This document shows, piece after piece, positions 48,085-56,780 of a DNA stretch of 64,000 nucleotides. Source of the stretch: Paenibacillus sp. FSL R7-0273 (GTDB lineage: Bacteria > Bacillota > Bacilli > Paenibacillales > Paenibacillaceae). The position numbers were made by a program, and so were the translations under genes. The notes under the pieces were generated by a model that saw only the letters and a list, made by a program, of their open reading frames with translations, searched no databases and was not told the DNA's origin. Location: the NCBI RefSeq assembly GCF_000758625.1, contig NZ_CP009283.1, positions 261,501 to 325,500 of the forward strand. Reading direction: 5' to 3'. The first letter of the stretch is position 1; each line of letters opens with the position of its first letter.

Positions 48085-48525
48085 ATGACGGAATCATCCA
48101 GTACAATCAAATTATCGCAATGGGATGCATTGCTGCTTGAGGCGCTGCGCGGACAGGGCTGGTCTGATGAGCAGCTGCTCGGAATCACTTCTGCCGCTGA
48201 GCTGCCGGAGGACAACAGTCCGTTCCAATTCGATTTTAAGCAGCTGGCTGCCTTTGCCGCAGAGAAGCCGGAGGAGTACCGTCAGGCTGTGACCGGAGGG
48301 TATCAGATCAAGTACAACACGATCCGCGGCATCCGCAGCTGGATTCTGGTGGCCCTTGGCAAAGAGCCAAGGCTAGAGCTTGAAGAGGGAAAAGAGGCCG
48401 TTGAGGCTGAATTGACTGCCGGGGAAAGAGCGCGGGTAGAGCAGGTGCTGTCATTCGGCTGGCAGATTACTCCAGCTGCTTCGCAGGCAGACGGAGCTTA
48501 CCGGATTGAGCCAATCCGGCGGTAA
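48085..48525 (+). CDS. Hypothetical protein, 146 residues
   Basis: I do not recognise this family. The protein is soluble and acidic, with an N-terminal amphipathic region (KLSQWDALLLEALRGQGWSDEQLLGI), a middle segment (FQFDFKQLAAFAAEKPEEYRQAVTGGYQIKYNTIRGIRSWILVALG) and a Glu-rich tail. The YQIKYNTIRGIRSWI block is the most distinctive part. No signal peptide, no metal motif. A good AGGAGGTAAGG ribosome binding site and a terminator right after it make it a real single gene. Confidence 0.75.
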   Translation: MTESSSTIKLSQWDALLLEALRGQGWSDEQLLGITSAAELPEDNSPFQFDFKQLAAFAAEKPEEYRQAVTGGYQIKYNTIRGIRSWILVALGKEPRLELEEGKEAVEAELTAGERARVEQVLSFGWQITPAASQADGAYRIEPIRR

Positions 48526-48547
48526 ACAGAATATTAAATAAAGGAAG

Positions 48548-48580
48548 GGCCCTTCGGCATTTGCCGGAGGGCCGTCTTTA
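48548..48580 (+). terminator. Terminator of the 146-residue protein gene
   Basis: GGCCCTTCGGC and GCCGGAGGGCC pair over 11 bp with one wobble and a 4-nt loop, followed by GTCTTTATT. Confidence 0.8.
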
Positions 48581-48711
48581 TTACATTTATGTTGCGGAAG
48601 CAGGAAAAAGGGATAAACGCAGCAGAGAAAGCATGAAATAGACTAAGGGCAGTTAATGGATACGCCTAGCCGCAGGAAACCGGGTCTAAAGTCAGGATAA
48701 CGCTGTCCACA

Positions 48712-49551
48712 CTACATGTTCAGCTGAATCTTACGGGTGCTGAGCACACCGTCCAGCCCGGTAGGGTCTGCGTTTACTTTATGTCCTACGAAGGCTTCGG
48801 CCCGCGCTGAAGTGCGGATACGCACCGGCTTGGTCTCCATGTGCACCAGCTCCCACATTACATCAGCTACGGACTCTGCAGTCTGCGGCTCTGCATTACG
48901 CTGCAGAAAGGCTGCGGTATAGGCATCAATTACGGGCTTGTACTCATCCTCCAGGATGCCTCCGGTAACGGCTACATGGCCCATTACAGTATTGGTGAAT
49001 TCTGTTGCAATAGCTCCGGGTTCCAGCAGGGTTACATCAATATTGAACTGCGGCTTGTAATAGGTAGCCAGGCTTTCGAGCAGTCCCTCTACCGCAAACT
49101 TGCTGGCACAGTATATTTCATTCATCGGCTGGCCGACTAGTCCGCCTACGCTTGAGGTTGCAACAATGTGAGCATACCCGCTCTTCTGCAAAAGCGGCAG
49201 TGCAGCCTGAATCGTCTGCATCACCCCGTAGACATTAGTTTCAAACACGCGGTGAATCTCATCCATCGGCGCCTGGCCAAGAGCGCGCAGATAACCGTAG
49301 CCGGCATTTGCGAACAGCACATCCAATGAACCGTGCTCATGCGCGATCCGCCCGATAACCGCCTGGATACTGGCCGGATCGGTAACCTCCAGCTGCACAA
49401 AGTGCAGATTGCTTTTTTCACGGTACAGCTCCTGATCGCGTTCCTGATTCCGTGTCCCGGCATATACAGTCCAGCCCTCCCTTGCAAAGCGCAGAGCCGT
49501 TGCCAGGCCGATTCCCGAGGATGCGCCGGTAATGCAGATGATTTTACCCAT
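48712..49551 (-). CDS. Short-chain dehydrogenase/reductase
   Basis: A 279-residue classical SDR: cofactor motif CITGASSGIGLATALRF at residues 5-21, LFANAGYGYLRA (NAG motif), catalytic Ser in IVATSSVGGL and YCASK with the Tyr-x3-Lys pair. A basic residue after the first strand (GTRNQERD) suggests NADP preference. The substrate is not predictable. AGGAGG precedes ATG 49551. The gene is alone, divergent from the AI-2E-family permease. Confidence 0.9.
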   Translation of the reverse strand: MGKIICITGASSGIGLATALRFAREGWTVYAGTRNQERDQELYREKSNLHFVQLEVTDPASIQAVIGRIAHEHGSLDVLFANAGYGYLRALGQAPMDEIHRVFETNVYGVMQTIQAALPLLQKSGYAHIVATSSVGGLVGQPMNEIYCASKFAVEGLLESLATYYKPQFNIDVTLLEPGAIATEFTNTVMGHVAVTGGILEDEYKPVIDAYTAAFLQRNAEPQTAESVADVMWELVHMETKPVRIRTSARAEAFVGHKVNADPTGLDGVLSTRKIQLNM

Positions 49552-49743
49552 AATAATTTTGCCTCCTTATTGATAGTCAGGAACAAATTTATACACATTG
49601 CAGCATAAAGCGCGCGCAGCTTTCTTAAGTTTACATAAAGACTGCATTTTCGCGTATTTTTGCGGACACCTTATATTGTAGGATCGTTTTCATTACGGTA
49701 GACTGTAATGGAGTCTATAGCTGCAAGCGAATGGAGAGGAACG

Positions 49744-50781
49744 ATGGAAGTGTTTAAGCGTTATTATGCAAATTTGACGGTCCGGCGCTTTGGGATTCTG
49801 GTGCTGATCGGTCTGCTGCTCTACAGTATCAGAGATATGCTTAATTTAGTGCTCCTGACATTTTTGATTGCTTATGTGATGAACAGCTTTCAGGTTCTGC
49901 TGACAAAGCGGATCAGCAAGTTTGTCAAAGTGAACAGCAAAGTCATTATTGTTATTCTGTACATGGCGCTGATCGCGATGATTGTGCTTGCCCTGGTTAA
50001 ATATTTGCCCAAAGTGTTCGAGCAAGTCAAGCAATTAACCAACTATCTTAGTAACCTCACTGCTGACGATATCCCGCAAAACCAGATCACCCTGTATCTT
50101 TTCGATATGCTCAAGGACCTCAATTACCAGTCCTACCTCAAGGGCGGAATCGATTATGTGTTCAAAATCAGCAACTGGGGTACCACCTTCGTATTATCCA
50201 CCATTCTGAGCTTTGTTTTCATCCTGGAAAAAGGCCGCATTGTCAGCTTTACTTCCCGCCTGAGAGAGAGCAAGATTTCCTGGTTCTACGTCGAGCTTGA
50301 ATATTTCGGCAAAAAATTCATCTCCTCCTTCGGTAAGGTTATTGAGGCGCAGATTCTGATTGCGCTGTTCAATACTGTTTTCACCGTTGTCGGCCTTTGG
50401 GTGCTGGGTATGTTCTTCTCCCCGTTCCCGTATCTGTTTGCACTTTCCATTATGATTTTCATGCTCAGCCTGATTCCGGTGGTCGGCTTTGTTATCTCAC
50501 TGGTTCCGCTTTGTATTATCGGCTATAACATCGGCGGGCTGGAAATGGTTATCTATGTGCTTGTCATGATCGCCGTGCTCCACTTTATGGAGGGGTATTT
50601 CCTTAATCCGAAGCTGATGTCCTCGAAGATGAACCTGCCGATGTTCTATACTTTTATCGTGCTGCTCTTCTCCGAGCATTACATTGGCATATGGGGGCTG
50701 ATTCTCGGGATTCCGATCTTTGTGTTCTTCCTGGACATTCTCGAAATTACCCGTGACGAGCCGGTAAAATCCTTAAAATAA
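49744..50781 (+). CDS. AI-2E/UPF0118 family permease
   Basis: A 345-residue membrane protein of the AI-2 exporter superfamily. Helices: FGILVLIGLLLYSIRDMLNLVLLTFLIAYVMNSF (two at the N-terminus), VIIVILYMALIAMIVLALVKYLP, then a soluble loop, and the C-terminal bundle with the family signature GKVIEAQILIALFNTVFTVVGLWVLG and FALSIMIFMLSLIPVVGFVISLVPLCIIG, followed by FLNPKLMSSKMNLP. Members export autoinducer-2 or act as Na/H antiporters; which applies is unknown. ATG 49744 with AGAGGAACG is preferred over an in-frame ATG at 49708. Confidence 0.88.
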   Translation: MEVFKRYYANLTVRRFGILVLIGLLLYSIRDMLNLVLLTFLIAYVMNSFQVLLTKRISKFVKVNSKVIIVILYMALIAMIVLALVKYLPKVFEQVKQLTNYLSNLTADDIPQNQITLYLFDMLKDLNYQSYLKGGIDYVFKISNWGTTFVLSTILSFVFILEKGRIVSFTSRLRESKISWFYVELEYFGKKFISSFGKVIEAQILIALFNTVFTVVGLWVLGMFFSPFPYLFALSIMIFMLSLIPVVGFVISLVPLCIIGYNIGGLEMVIYVLVMIAVLHFMEGYFLNPKLMSSKMNLPMFYTFIVLLFSEHYIGIWGLILGIPIFVFFLDILEITRDEPVKSLK

Positions 50782-50783
50782 TA

Positions 50784-50829
50784 AAAGGCAGCCCGCCAGC
50801 AGATAATTGCTGAACGGCTGCCTTTTTTC
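50784..50829. terminator. Bidirectional terminator
   Basis: AAAGGCAGCC and GGCTGCCTTT form the outer stem with an inner AGCA/TGCT pairing; T-runs on both strands serve the convergent genes. Confidence 0.85.
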
Positions 50830-50862
50830 ATAAAGATATATTGGGGTTGGCTAAATCCTGGA

Positions 50863-51255
50863 TCAGCCGAATGTAGTGGAGATGCTTTCAGTTACGAGTT
50901 CTCTCAGCTCGGCCTTTTGGGCTATGTACTGCTCAGCCGTAATGCTGCCGCCGGCCAGACGCAGATCCAGCTGCTCGGTCAGCTGTGCGACCTGAAGATC
51001 AATGACGCTGTCCACATCGCCGCCGTTCTCTGCTGCGATATCCTTCAGGGATTTGCCTTCATACAGCGACTCGTACAGCTCCTCATCAGAGGACTGGTTC
51101 AGCGCGACCAGCAGCTCATCCTTATCAGCCACAGGGGCCGAGGCGGACCATTTGGCTACCGGATAGGCAAGGGCGGCGGTTCTGCCCCAGGTTGTTCCTC
51201 CAAAAGACATGGCAACAACCATGGTCCCGACAATCATCACTCGTTGTATATTCAT
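50863..51255 (-). CDS. Exported hypothetical protein with SHOCT-like C-terminus
   Basis: A 130-residue protein with an N-terminal signal-like segment (VMIVGTMVVAMSFGGTTWG) and a cleavage-like region after AALAYP. The mature part is helical and acidic: DKDELLVALNQSSDEELYESLYEGKSLKDIAAENGGDVDSVIDLQVAQLTEQLDLRLAGGSITAEQYIAQKAEL. The end resembles the short helical SHOCT-type pattern GxIxxEQYxxxKAEL. Function unknown; transcribed away from the two-component operon, whose regulator may control it. Confidence 0.7.
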   Translation of the reverse strand: MNIQRVMIVGTMVVAMSFGGTTWGRTAALAYPVAKWSASAPVADKDELLVALNQSSDEELYESLYEGKSLKDIAAENGGDVDSVIDLQVAQLTEQLDLRLAGGSITAEQYIAQKAELRELVTESISTTFG

Positions 51256-51413
51256 GTAAATATCCTCTTTTCATCATTAATTATATCGGTAAAGGGTTAT
51301 AGGCTAGGTCGGCTAGGATAAGTATGCTTAAGTGCATTATAAACGGGAAAGCTGAGGCTAAGCTTAAGTCCGGTTAAAGATTACCTAAAGTTGAATGCGG
51401 ACGACCGGCGCCT

Positions 51414-51442
51414 TTGGCCGCACAGACAATTCAAGTTATACT
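51414..51442 (+). promoter_or_regulatory. Sigma-A promoter of the two-component operon
   Basis: TTGGCC and TATACT separated by exactly 17 bases, about 80 bases before the response regulator start. Confidence 0.55.
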
Positions 51443-51521
51443 ATCAGCAGAAGCAGACAGGTTACTGCGGGAAGCAGTGCCAGATAGTAAATAAACCATA
51501 AGGGTAAGGGGTGAACCGCCC

Positions 51522-52217
51522 GTGAATAAAAAAGTGCTGGTCGTCGATGACGAACAGAGCATTTCCGGTGCTATTGCCTACGCACTCCGGCGGGAGGGCT
51601 ATGAAGTGGATACGGCAGGCGACGGGGAGGAGGCGCTCTCCAAGGTACAGACCTTCCGGCCGAATGTGCTGGTGCTGGATGTGATGATGCCGAAGCTGAA
51701 CGGCTATGATGTGTGCCGGCGGCTGGAGGACCGTGATGATATCGGCATTATTCTGCTCACAGTCAAAAATGATATTGTTGATAAAATCGTCGGCCTGGAG
51801 CTCGGTGCAGATGATTATATGACGAAGCCGTTTGAAATCCGTGAGCTGCTGGCACGGGTGAAGGCCTTGCTGCGCAGGCTGGAGAAGAAGACGGGCGATA
51901 CCATAGGCGAGGTGCTGGAATACGGGGAGCTGCGCGTCTATCCGGAGCGGCGTTCCGCCGAGCTTAAGAATGGGGAGCTGGAGCTGACGCCGAAGGAGTT
52001 CGACCTGCTGCTGCTCCTGCTCTCCCACCCGCAGCGTGTATACATGCGCGAGGAGCTGCTGGAGCAGGTCTGGGAGATGGACTATGCGGGAGGTACCCGC
52101 ACGGTGGATATTCACATTCAGCGGCTGCGTAAAAAGCTCGGCGACCCGTATCAGAATATGCTGCAGACTGTATACGGGGTTGGCTATAAAGCGGTGCCGG
52201 CCGGGGGCTACCCATGA
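51522..52217 (+). CDS. OmpR-family response regulator
   Basis: A 231-residue regulator. Receiver: KVLVVDDEQSISGAIAYAL with Asp9/Asp10, phospho-acceptor Asp53 in VLVLDVMMPKLNG, and the T and K switch residues in LLTVKND and DDYMTKPFEIRELLARV. C-terminal winged helix: LTPKEFDLLLLLLSHPQRVYMREELLEQVWEMDYAGGTRTVDIHIQRLRKKLGDP. The start is GTG at 51522. It overlaps the kinase by four bases. Targets probably include the neighbouring exported proteins (inference). Confidence 0.93.
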   Translation: MNKKVLVVDDEQSISGAIAYALRREGYEVDTAGDGEEALSKVQTFRPNVLVLDVMMPKLNGYDVCRRLEDRDDIGIILLTVKNDIVDKIVGLELGADDYMTKPFEIRELLARVKALLRRLEKKTGDTIGEVLEYGELRVYPERRSAELKNGELELTPKEFDLLLLLLSHPQRVYMREELLEQVWEMDYAGGTRTVDIHIQRLRKKLGDPYQNMLQTVYGVGYKAVPAGGYP

Positions 52218-53680
52218 GATTCAGCATCAAGCTGAAATTCAGCCTGTTCCTGGGGCTGCTGCTTATTCTGGCGGTCAGCGTGCTGAGCTATTTTGTGCTG
52301 CGCGGGGTAGAGCGCAATGAGCAGACACAGGCGGAGGCTTCCCTCGCCCAGCATGTCAAAACCGTCAACCTGCGTGTAAAGCAGGCTTATTATACCGGGG
52401 TCCGTCTTGAGCCGCAGCAGTTTCTGCAGCGGCGCGGCCGCGAGCTGGCGACTGAGCTGGCCGGCTTTACCGGTCTGGAAGTCACGCTGTACGATGCGGA
52501 GGGTGAGCAGGCGGGGACCTCGGTGCAAGGTGTGCCTGTGCCGGCAATCCCGGGTACAGCCGAAGCGCTGGCCTACGCACTGCAGAACAAAATCGCTTAC
52601 CAGAGCAACGGAGACAAGCTGCTGTATCTGGCTCCGCTTCAAGGCCCTGAAGCACAGATGGGCGTGGTGCAGCTGCAGTATTCGCTGAAGAATGCACAGG
52701 CGTTCCAGCAGACGCTCCGCAATCTTTTTCTGACAACCGGTGCCGCCGTGCTGCTGCTCAGCTTCATTACCGGGTATCTGTATTTCAACCGGGCTGCCGT
52801 AGCTATCAGCCGGCTGAAGCGGGCGGCAGAGTCGATCCGCCGCGCCGAATATATCTCCGCCCCGCCGCTTAAGCGCAGGGATGAGCTGGGCGAGCTGGGG
52901 GAGGGGATTTATTACATGAGCAGAGAGATTGAGTCGAGCATTGCGGCCAAGGATGAAGAACAGCGCAAGCTGCAGCTCGCTGTAACCAAGCTTCAGGCGC
53001 TGGAGCAGCAGCAGAAGCAGTATATCGGTAACATCAGCCATGAATTCAAGACGCCGCTGACCTCCATTAAGGCTTATGTGGATCTCCTTAACATGTATGA
53101 TGATGACCCCCAGCTGCTGCTGGAGGCCAAGACCAGCATTGCCAAGGAGACGGACCGGCTCTATGAAATGGTGGATAAGGTGCTGCAGCTGACGGCGCTG
53201 GAGAAATATGATTTTGAGTCACAGGCAGAACGGTTTGAGACGGCTGAAGGGCTGCGCGATATATGCGGGCGGATGAACGGTAAGGCAGAGCGTTTCGGGC
53301 TGACCCTTACGCTTGATGCAGAGCCTGCCCATATCTGGATTGATAAAGAGAGCTTTATGCATATCTTCATCAATCTGATTGATAATGCGATTAAATATAA
53401 TGTTCCTGGCGGAGCGGTCTCTCTGCGCAGTGAGGTCCGGGAGGACCGGGTGGAGATTACGGTCAGCGATACCGGCATCGGGATTCCGGCGGAGGCGCGG
53501 GGGAAAATTTTTGAGCCGTTCTATACAGTCAACCGTGACCGTGCCCGCGCTTCGGGCGGTACCGGACTAGGGCTGTCACTCGTGCGCAATCTGATGGAGA
53601 AGCAGGGCGGTACCATCGTTTTGCTGGAGACAGAGGGCGCGGGAACGGCATTCCGGCTTTCTTTTCCGCTGGTGCAGTAA
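52214..53680 (+). CDS. Membrane sensor histidine kinase
   Basis: A 488-residue kinase. Transmembrane helix 1 at about 10-29, an extracellular sensor about 30-168, helix 2 at about 171-190 (LFLTTGAAVLLLSFITGYLY), HAMP linker, then HisKA with His276 in IGNISHEFKTPLTSIKAYVDLL, and the ATPase domain with N box FINLIDNAIKYN, G1 VSDTGIGIP, F box EPFYTV and G2 GGTGLGLSLV. Translation is coupled to the regulator through an ATGA overlap. The stimulus is unknown; a beta-propeller lipoprotein gene follows and may belong to the same signalling unit. Confidence 0.93.
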   Translation: MRFSIKLKFSLFLGLLLILAVSVLSYFVLRGVERNEQTQAEASLAQHVKTVNLRVKQAYYTGVRLEPQQFLQRRGRELATELAGFTGLEVTLYDAEGEQAGTSVQGVPVPAIPGTAEALAYALQNKIAYQSNGDKLLYLAPLQGPEAQMGVVQLQYSLKNAQAFQQTLRNLFLTTGAAVLLLSFITGYLYFNRAAVAISRLKRAAESIRRAEYISAPPLKRRDELGELGEGIYYMSREIESSIAAKDEEQRKLQLAVTKLQALEQQQKQYIGNISHEFKTPLTSIKAYVDLLNMYDDDPQLLLEAKTSIAKETDRLYEMVDKVLQLTALEKYDFESQAERFETAEGLRDICGRMNGKAERFGLTLTLDAEPAHIWIDKESFMHIFINLIDNAIKYNVPGGAVSLRSEVREDRVEITVSDTGIGIPAEARGKIFEPFYTVNRDRARASGGTGLGLSLVRNLMEKQGGTIVLLETEGAGTAFRLSFPLVQ

Positions 53681-53771
53681 ATTAAAGTTTACAAGTTGGA
53701 AACATCCTGCGGCGGTTTGGAAATAACTTTCGTTTATTCTTGGTGCAACAACATTGTAGGGGGAAGCGATC

Positions 53772-54899
53772 ATGAGCAGACAAGCGGGCGGCAGGACGGG
53801 TAAGGCCGGGCTGGCATTGCTGGGCGCAGCGGTTATGCTGTCTATGACGGCATGCAGCTCAGGAGAGACGGAGGCGCGGCAGGTCATTGAGCAGGCAGGC
53901 ACCAGGATTACGGTCATGGATAACACCAGTGAATCTGTATATACCAGGCTGCAGCTGGAGGGCATCGACAAGGTGGCGGACATGCGCAGCATGGATTGGG
54001 TAAGTGAGGACATCATTGTGGTGGACAAGGAAAACCGCAGTCTGTCTCCGCAGCTGATTGAAGGCTTAGAGCAGTACCCGCATAACCTCTATCTGCATAA
54101 CCTCTCTACCGGGGAGGATACGCCGCTGCAGGAAGGGGACCAGAATTACGGAGCGGCTCAGGTGTCTCCCGACAAAAGGTATGTTGCGTATAAAGAAACC
54201 AATGAAATGGTGGGCCTTGGCTATATCCGGGATCTGGAGTCCGGCTCTGCCGTCAAGGTGGATGAAGCGCCGTTCCGGGTGGAGGAAGGAGAATGGGCGG
54301 ACGACGGGCGTTTCGTGTTTCCCGGCATGGATGGAGTGGTCTACAGAACCGATGTACAGGGGGCAAAAGAGGCTGTCGTGGAGTCCGGTGAATCCTATGT
54401 GCATGAGGTAGTGCAGTCTGGCGGCATTCTCTACTATGTGACAGGTGAAGATATGGGGCTGACCGCTTATGATACAGATTCAAAGCAGTCCAAGGTGCTG
54501 AAGCAAAGCGTGGTGTGGGTAGCACCTTCTCCGGACGGCAGCAGGCTGGCAATCGTGAAGCGGACCCGGCCGGGAGAAATGGTGCTGATGCTCTGCGACA
54601 GCGAGGGCAATGAGCTGGCGGAGCTTGCCTCCGGCCAGCAGGTATTCGGAACCAGCTGGTCTCCGGACGGCAGCAAGCTGTCTTACTCGTTAACTGCCGA
54701 GAATCCGTCGGACGACCAGAACGGGGTCTTTATTACCGAGCTGGAGAGCGGGGAACAGACTCAGCTGCTGAGTGACATTGAAATTGCCGACCAGCTGCGC
54801 TGGAGCCCTTCGGGCAGGAAGCTGCTGGCTTCGGCGGTCGCGGTGAAGGATAACAAGTATGAATCTACGACTTATGTGATCAGGCTGTCCCAGCCATAA
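53772..54899 (+). CDS. TolB-like beta-propeller lipoprotein
   Basis: A 375-residue exported lipoprotein: hydrophobic signal with lipobox SMTAC and lipidated Cys28. The mature part has repeated WD40-like/TolB blades with SPDKRYVAYKE, ADDGRFVFPGMDG, APSPDGSRLAIVKR, SWSPDGSKLSYSL and RWSPSGRKLLASAV. Such propellers act in protein-protein contact at the cell surface. It follows the two-component operon by 91 bases, suggesting an accessory sensor or a target. GGGGGAAGCG precedes the ATG. Confidence 0.83.
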   Translation: MSRQAGGRTGKAGLALLGAAVMLSMTACSSGETEARQVIEQAGTRITVMDNTSESVYTRLQLEGIDKVADMRSMDWVSEDIIVVDKENRSLSPQLIEGLEQYPHNLYLHNLSTGEDTPLQEGDQNYGAAQVSPDKRYVAYKETNEMVGLGYIRDLESGSAVKVDEAPFRVEEGEWADDGRFVFPGMDGVVYRTDVQGAKEAVVESGESYVHEVVQSGGILYYVTGEDMGLTAYDTDSKQSKVLKQSVVWVAPSPDGSRLAIVKRTRPGEMVLMLCDSEGNELAELASGQQVFGTSWSPDGSKLSYSLTAENPSDDQNGVFITELESGEQTQLLSDIEIADQLRWSPSGRKLLASAVAVKDNKYESTTYVIRLSQP

Positions 54900-54900
54900 T

Positions 54901-54949
54901 ACAAAATCGCCTGCGGTATGGCTTTCGCTCATACTGCAGGCGATTTGTA
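54901..54949. terminator. Bidirectional terminator
   Basis: ACAAAATCGCCTGC pairs with GCAGGCGATTTGT with an inner GTATG/CATAC stem; serves the convergent lipoprotein genes. Confidence 0.85.
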
Positions 54950-54951
54950 TG

Positions 54952-55392
54952 TTATTGCGGAATCAGCTGGCTGATCTGGTTCAGCAGACCATTGATCTGG
55001 CTGATCGTCTCGGGGATTCCTGTCGATTCAAAGGCGGCCTTACCATCCTCCAGGTTATTCGCGGCCTGATCCAGGCCCTGCTGGAGCTTATCGTTATAGC
55101 TGACGATAGACTGGTGAAGCTCAGTAGCATATTCCGGAACCTGAAGATTGGCATAATCGGAAATTTGCTCCTTCAGGGAATTCAGCCGTTCTGTTAAGGC
55201 CTCTCTTGCCTGGGTGTCTGTGGCTGCATCAGTAGCCAAGGTTTCCATCTCTTGCCCGAATGCTGTTAAGGTCTGCATGTATGAGGCTGTATCGGACGCA
55301 AAGGTGACACTGTTCTCCACCTTCTCGGCAAACCCGCAGCCCGGGACTATCAGCAGGATGAACAGCAGCAGACTTAGTCCGTATTTCTTCAT
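54952..55392 (-). CDS. DUF6376-like lipoprotein
   Basis: A 146-residue lipoprotein with lipobox IVPGC (Cys19). The mature part is helical with a repeated coiled style (ENSVTFASDTASYMQTLTAFGQEMETLATDAATD, LHQSIVSYNDKLQQGLDQAANNLEDG), resembling a family of small Bacillales lipoproteins of unknown function that I recall as DUF6376. ATG 55392 follows GAGGAG; three codons of upstream GTG extension are rejected. Confidence 0.75.
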   Translation of the reverse strand: MKKYGLSLLLFILLIVPGCGFAEKVENSVTFASDTASYMQTLTAFGQEMETLATDAATDTQAREALTERLNSLKEQISDYANLQVPEYATELHQSIVSYNDKLQQGLDQAANNLEDGKAAFESTGIPETISQINGLLNQISQLIPQ

Positions 55393-55540
55393 GTGCTTCA
55401 CTCCTCTTGAATATCGTATGTGCCGGTTTACTCTAGTTCATACGTCAGGCGGGTGAAGAGGGTTACGGGAAATCATCATGAAATTACGATGAAAACACTA
55501 TGAATTAAAGTTAAGAATAATAGGAATTTTTAATTCTTAC

Positions 55541-55570
55541 TTGACAGGTGTGATTAAAGGGTTATATGAT
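55541..55570 (+). promoter_or_regulatory. Sigma-A promoter of the marR leader
   Basis: TTGACA (perfect -35) and TATGAT separated by 18 bases. The predicted transcript begins near 55577, about 210 bases before the marR start chosen here. Confidence 0.7.
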
Positions 55571-55576
55571 AGCACC

Positions 55577-55787
55577 AATACTTCATCAGTAATTAAATGA
55601 ACAGTGAAATAATGACTTGAGCCGATTGGACCGCCAAAGGCTCCCGCAGTACTACCCTATGGAGGGAGTCTGCCGGGAGCCTTTTTTGTATACCCGGGGT
55701 CCCCGCAAAGTACCTGAGTTAGCTTCCATGTACAAGCGGCACTTTGTGGATTTATGTTATTGGCTGATAGAGGAAAGCAGGGATGTT
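55577..55787 (+). promoter_or_regulatory. Attenuator-like leader of marR
   Basis: Contains a seven-codon frame (MNSEIMT, 55597-55620, no visible ribosome binding site), an antiterminator-like hairpin (GAGCC at 55619-55623 with GGCTC at 55639-55643, and TTGG with CCAA inside) and an overlapping terminator at 55636-55687. Both hairpins use the GGCTC segment and exclude each other. I recognise no known riboswitch consensus. Confidence 0.55.
55636..55687 (+). terminator. Terminator hairpin in the marR leader
   Basis: AAAGGCTCCCG pairs perfectly with CGGGAGCCTTT, continued by CAG/CTG and ACT-CCCT/AGGG-AGT around a 4-nt loop, then TTTTTT. Its place inside a longer open frame argues against that frame's TTG start at 55617. 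Confidence 0.85.
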
Positions 55788-56333
55788 ATGACAGACGAGC
55801 AATGGGAGCAGCTGGAGGAAGCAGACTATCTGTTCCGCAGAATGGTGCGCAGATTCGTGAAGGAGCGTGACCGCGTGAACGTCGAGGGCATTACCTTGCC
55901 GGGCATGCTGATCCTGAACAAGATTATCCGGGAGGGTGAGCAGCGGCTGGGTGATCTGGCCGGAGAGCTCGACTTCACCTCCGGTGCGATTACGGCACTA
56001 AGCGATAAGCTGGAGGCAGGCGGATTTACAGTCCGCAGGCGGAAGGAGGATGACCGCAGGACAGTACTGCTGGATATTACAGCAAAGGGCCGGGAGCTGG
56101 TTCAGCGCAACAGCAGCATCGGTGAACGATGTATCACGCTTCTGTTCGAGGGCTTTACGGAGGAGGAGCTTGCCCAGCAGAGCCGCTTTTTTGAGCGGAT
56201 CACCCGGAACCTGGAGGGATTCTCGGATACACTGCTGGAGCTGGCCAAACAGAATGCCGAAGCTCCCCCGCCCCCGCCTCCTGAGCAGAAGCCGCGAAGA
56301 GCTTTACCGGATAATAAGTATCTAAGCTACTGA
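55788..56333 (+). CDS. MarR-family transcriptional regulator
   Basis: About 181 residues with the MarR winged helix: LPGMLILNKIIREGEQRLGDLAGELDFTSGAITALSDKLEAGGFTVRRRKEDDRRTVLLDITAKGREL, including the DxRR wing motif. It ends in a Pro-rich tail (APPPPPPEQKPRRALPD). ATG 55788 (after GCAGGG) gives a normal family length. The frame is open upstream to a TTG at 55617 and has an ATG at 55728, but that part contains the terminator hairpin, so it is likely leader. The regulated gene may be the operon at 56952. Confidence 0.82.
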   Translation: MTDEQWEQLEEADYLFRRMVRRFVKERDRVNVEGITLPGMLILNKIIREGEQRLGDLAGELDFTSGAITALSDKLEAGGFTVRRRKEDDRRTVLLDITAKGRELVQRNSSIGERCITLLFEGFTEEELAQQSRFFERITRNLEGFSDTLLELAKQNAEAPPPPPPEQKPRRALPDNKYLSY

Positions 56334-56574
56334 TAAGCGGGACGGGTGATACATGGCTAAGGTGCCGTTATCTGCGCCGTATTGATAAGTGACTGCGATA
56401 CCGATAATTGGGCTGGGAATAACGCACTAAGTTACTCAGAGCTGAACCAGAAACTAATATTAAATATGCATATAACAACGATGGACATACGTTTTATTTA
56501 ACGAGACTGATTGCTATCGAACGTGACTGATTGCTGTCGTATGAGAATTTGCTGCACAGGCTGCTGCTGGCCCG
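56334..56574. other. Intergenic stretch without recognisable structure
   Basis: AT-richer than its surroundings; contains a short direct repeat (acgtgactgattgct-like, near 56497-56535) but no gene, promoter or hairpin I can support. Confidence 0.5.
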
Positions 56575-56762
56575 ATTAGGTGGAAAATGTTCATCTAATT
56601 CTGGGGCAAACGCTGAAACAAGGATATTAGGTGGAAAAAGGCTAACTAATGTGCTGATTTTGGGCTTGTAGCAGGTTTATGGCCCAATTAAGTGTCAATT
56701 TTCCACCTAGTCCTTACAAAAGCTAAGAACCGGTGGAATTAGGTGACGAAAATCGAACTAAA
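56575..56762. repeat. Four palindromic repeats, family B
   Basis: Imperfect inverted repeats with arms ATTAGGTGG and CCACCTAAT-like around an A-rich centre: 56575-56599, 56625-56650, 56686-56710 and 56738-56762. Unrelated in sequence to family A, but similar in length and spacing. Confidence 0.7.
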
Positions 56763-56780
56763 TGCTGCTTCCTAAGCCGA

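Noticed and set aside
55617..55787. N-terminal extension of the MarR protein from a TTG codon
   Set aside because: It contains a perfect terminator hairpin with T-run, has no ribosome binding site, and makes the protein about 57 residues longer than usual.
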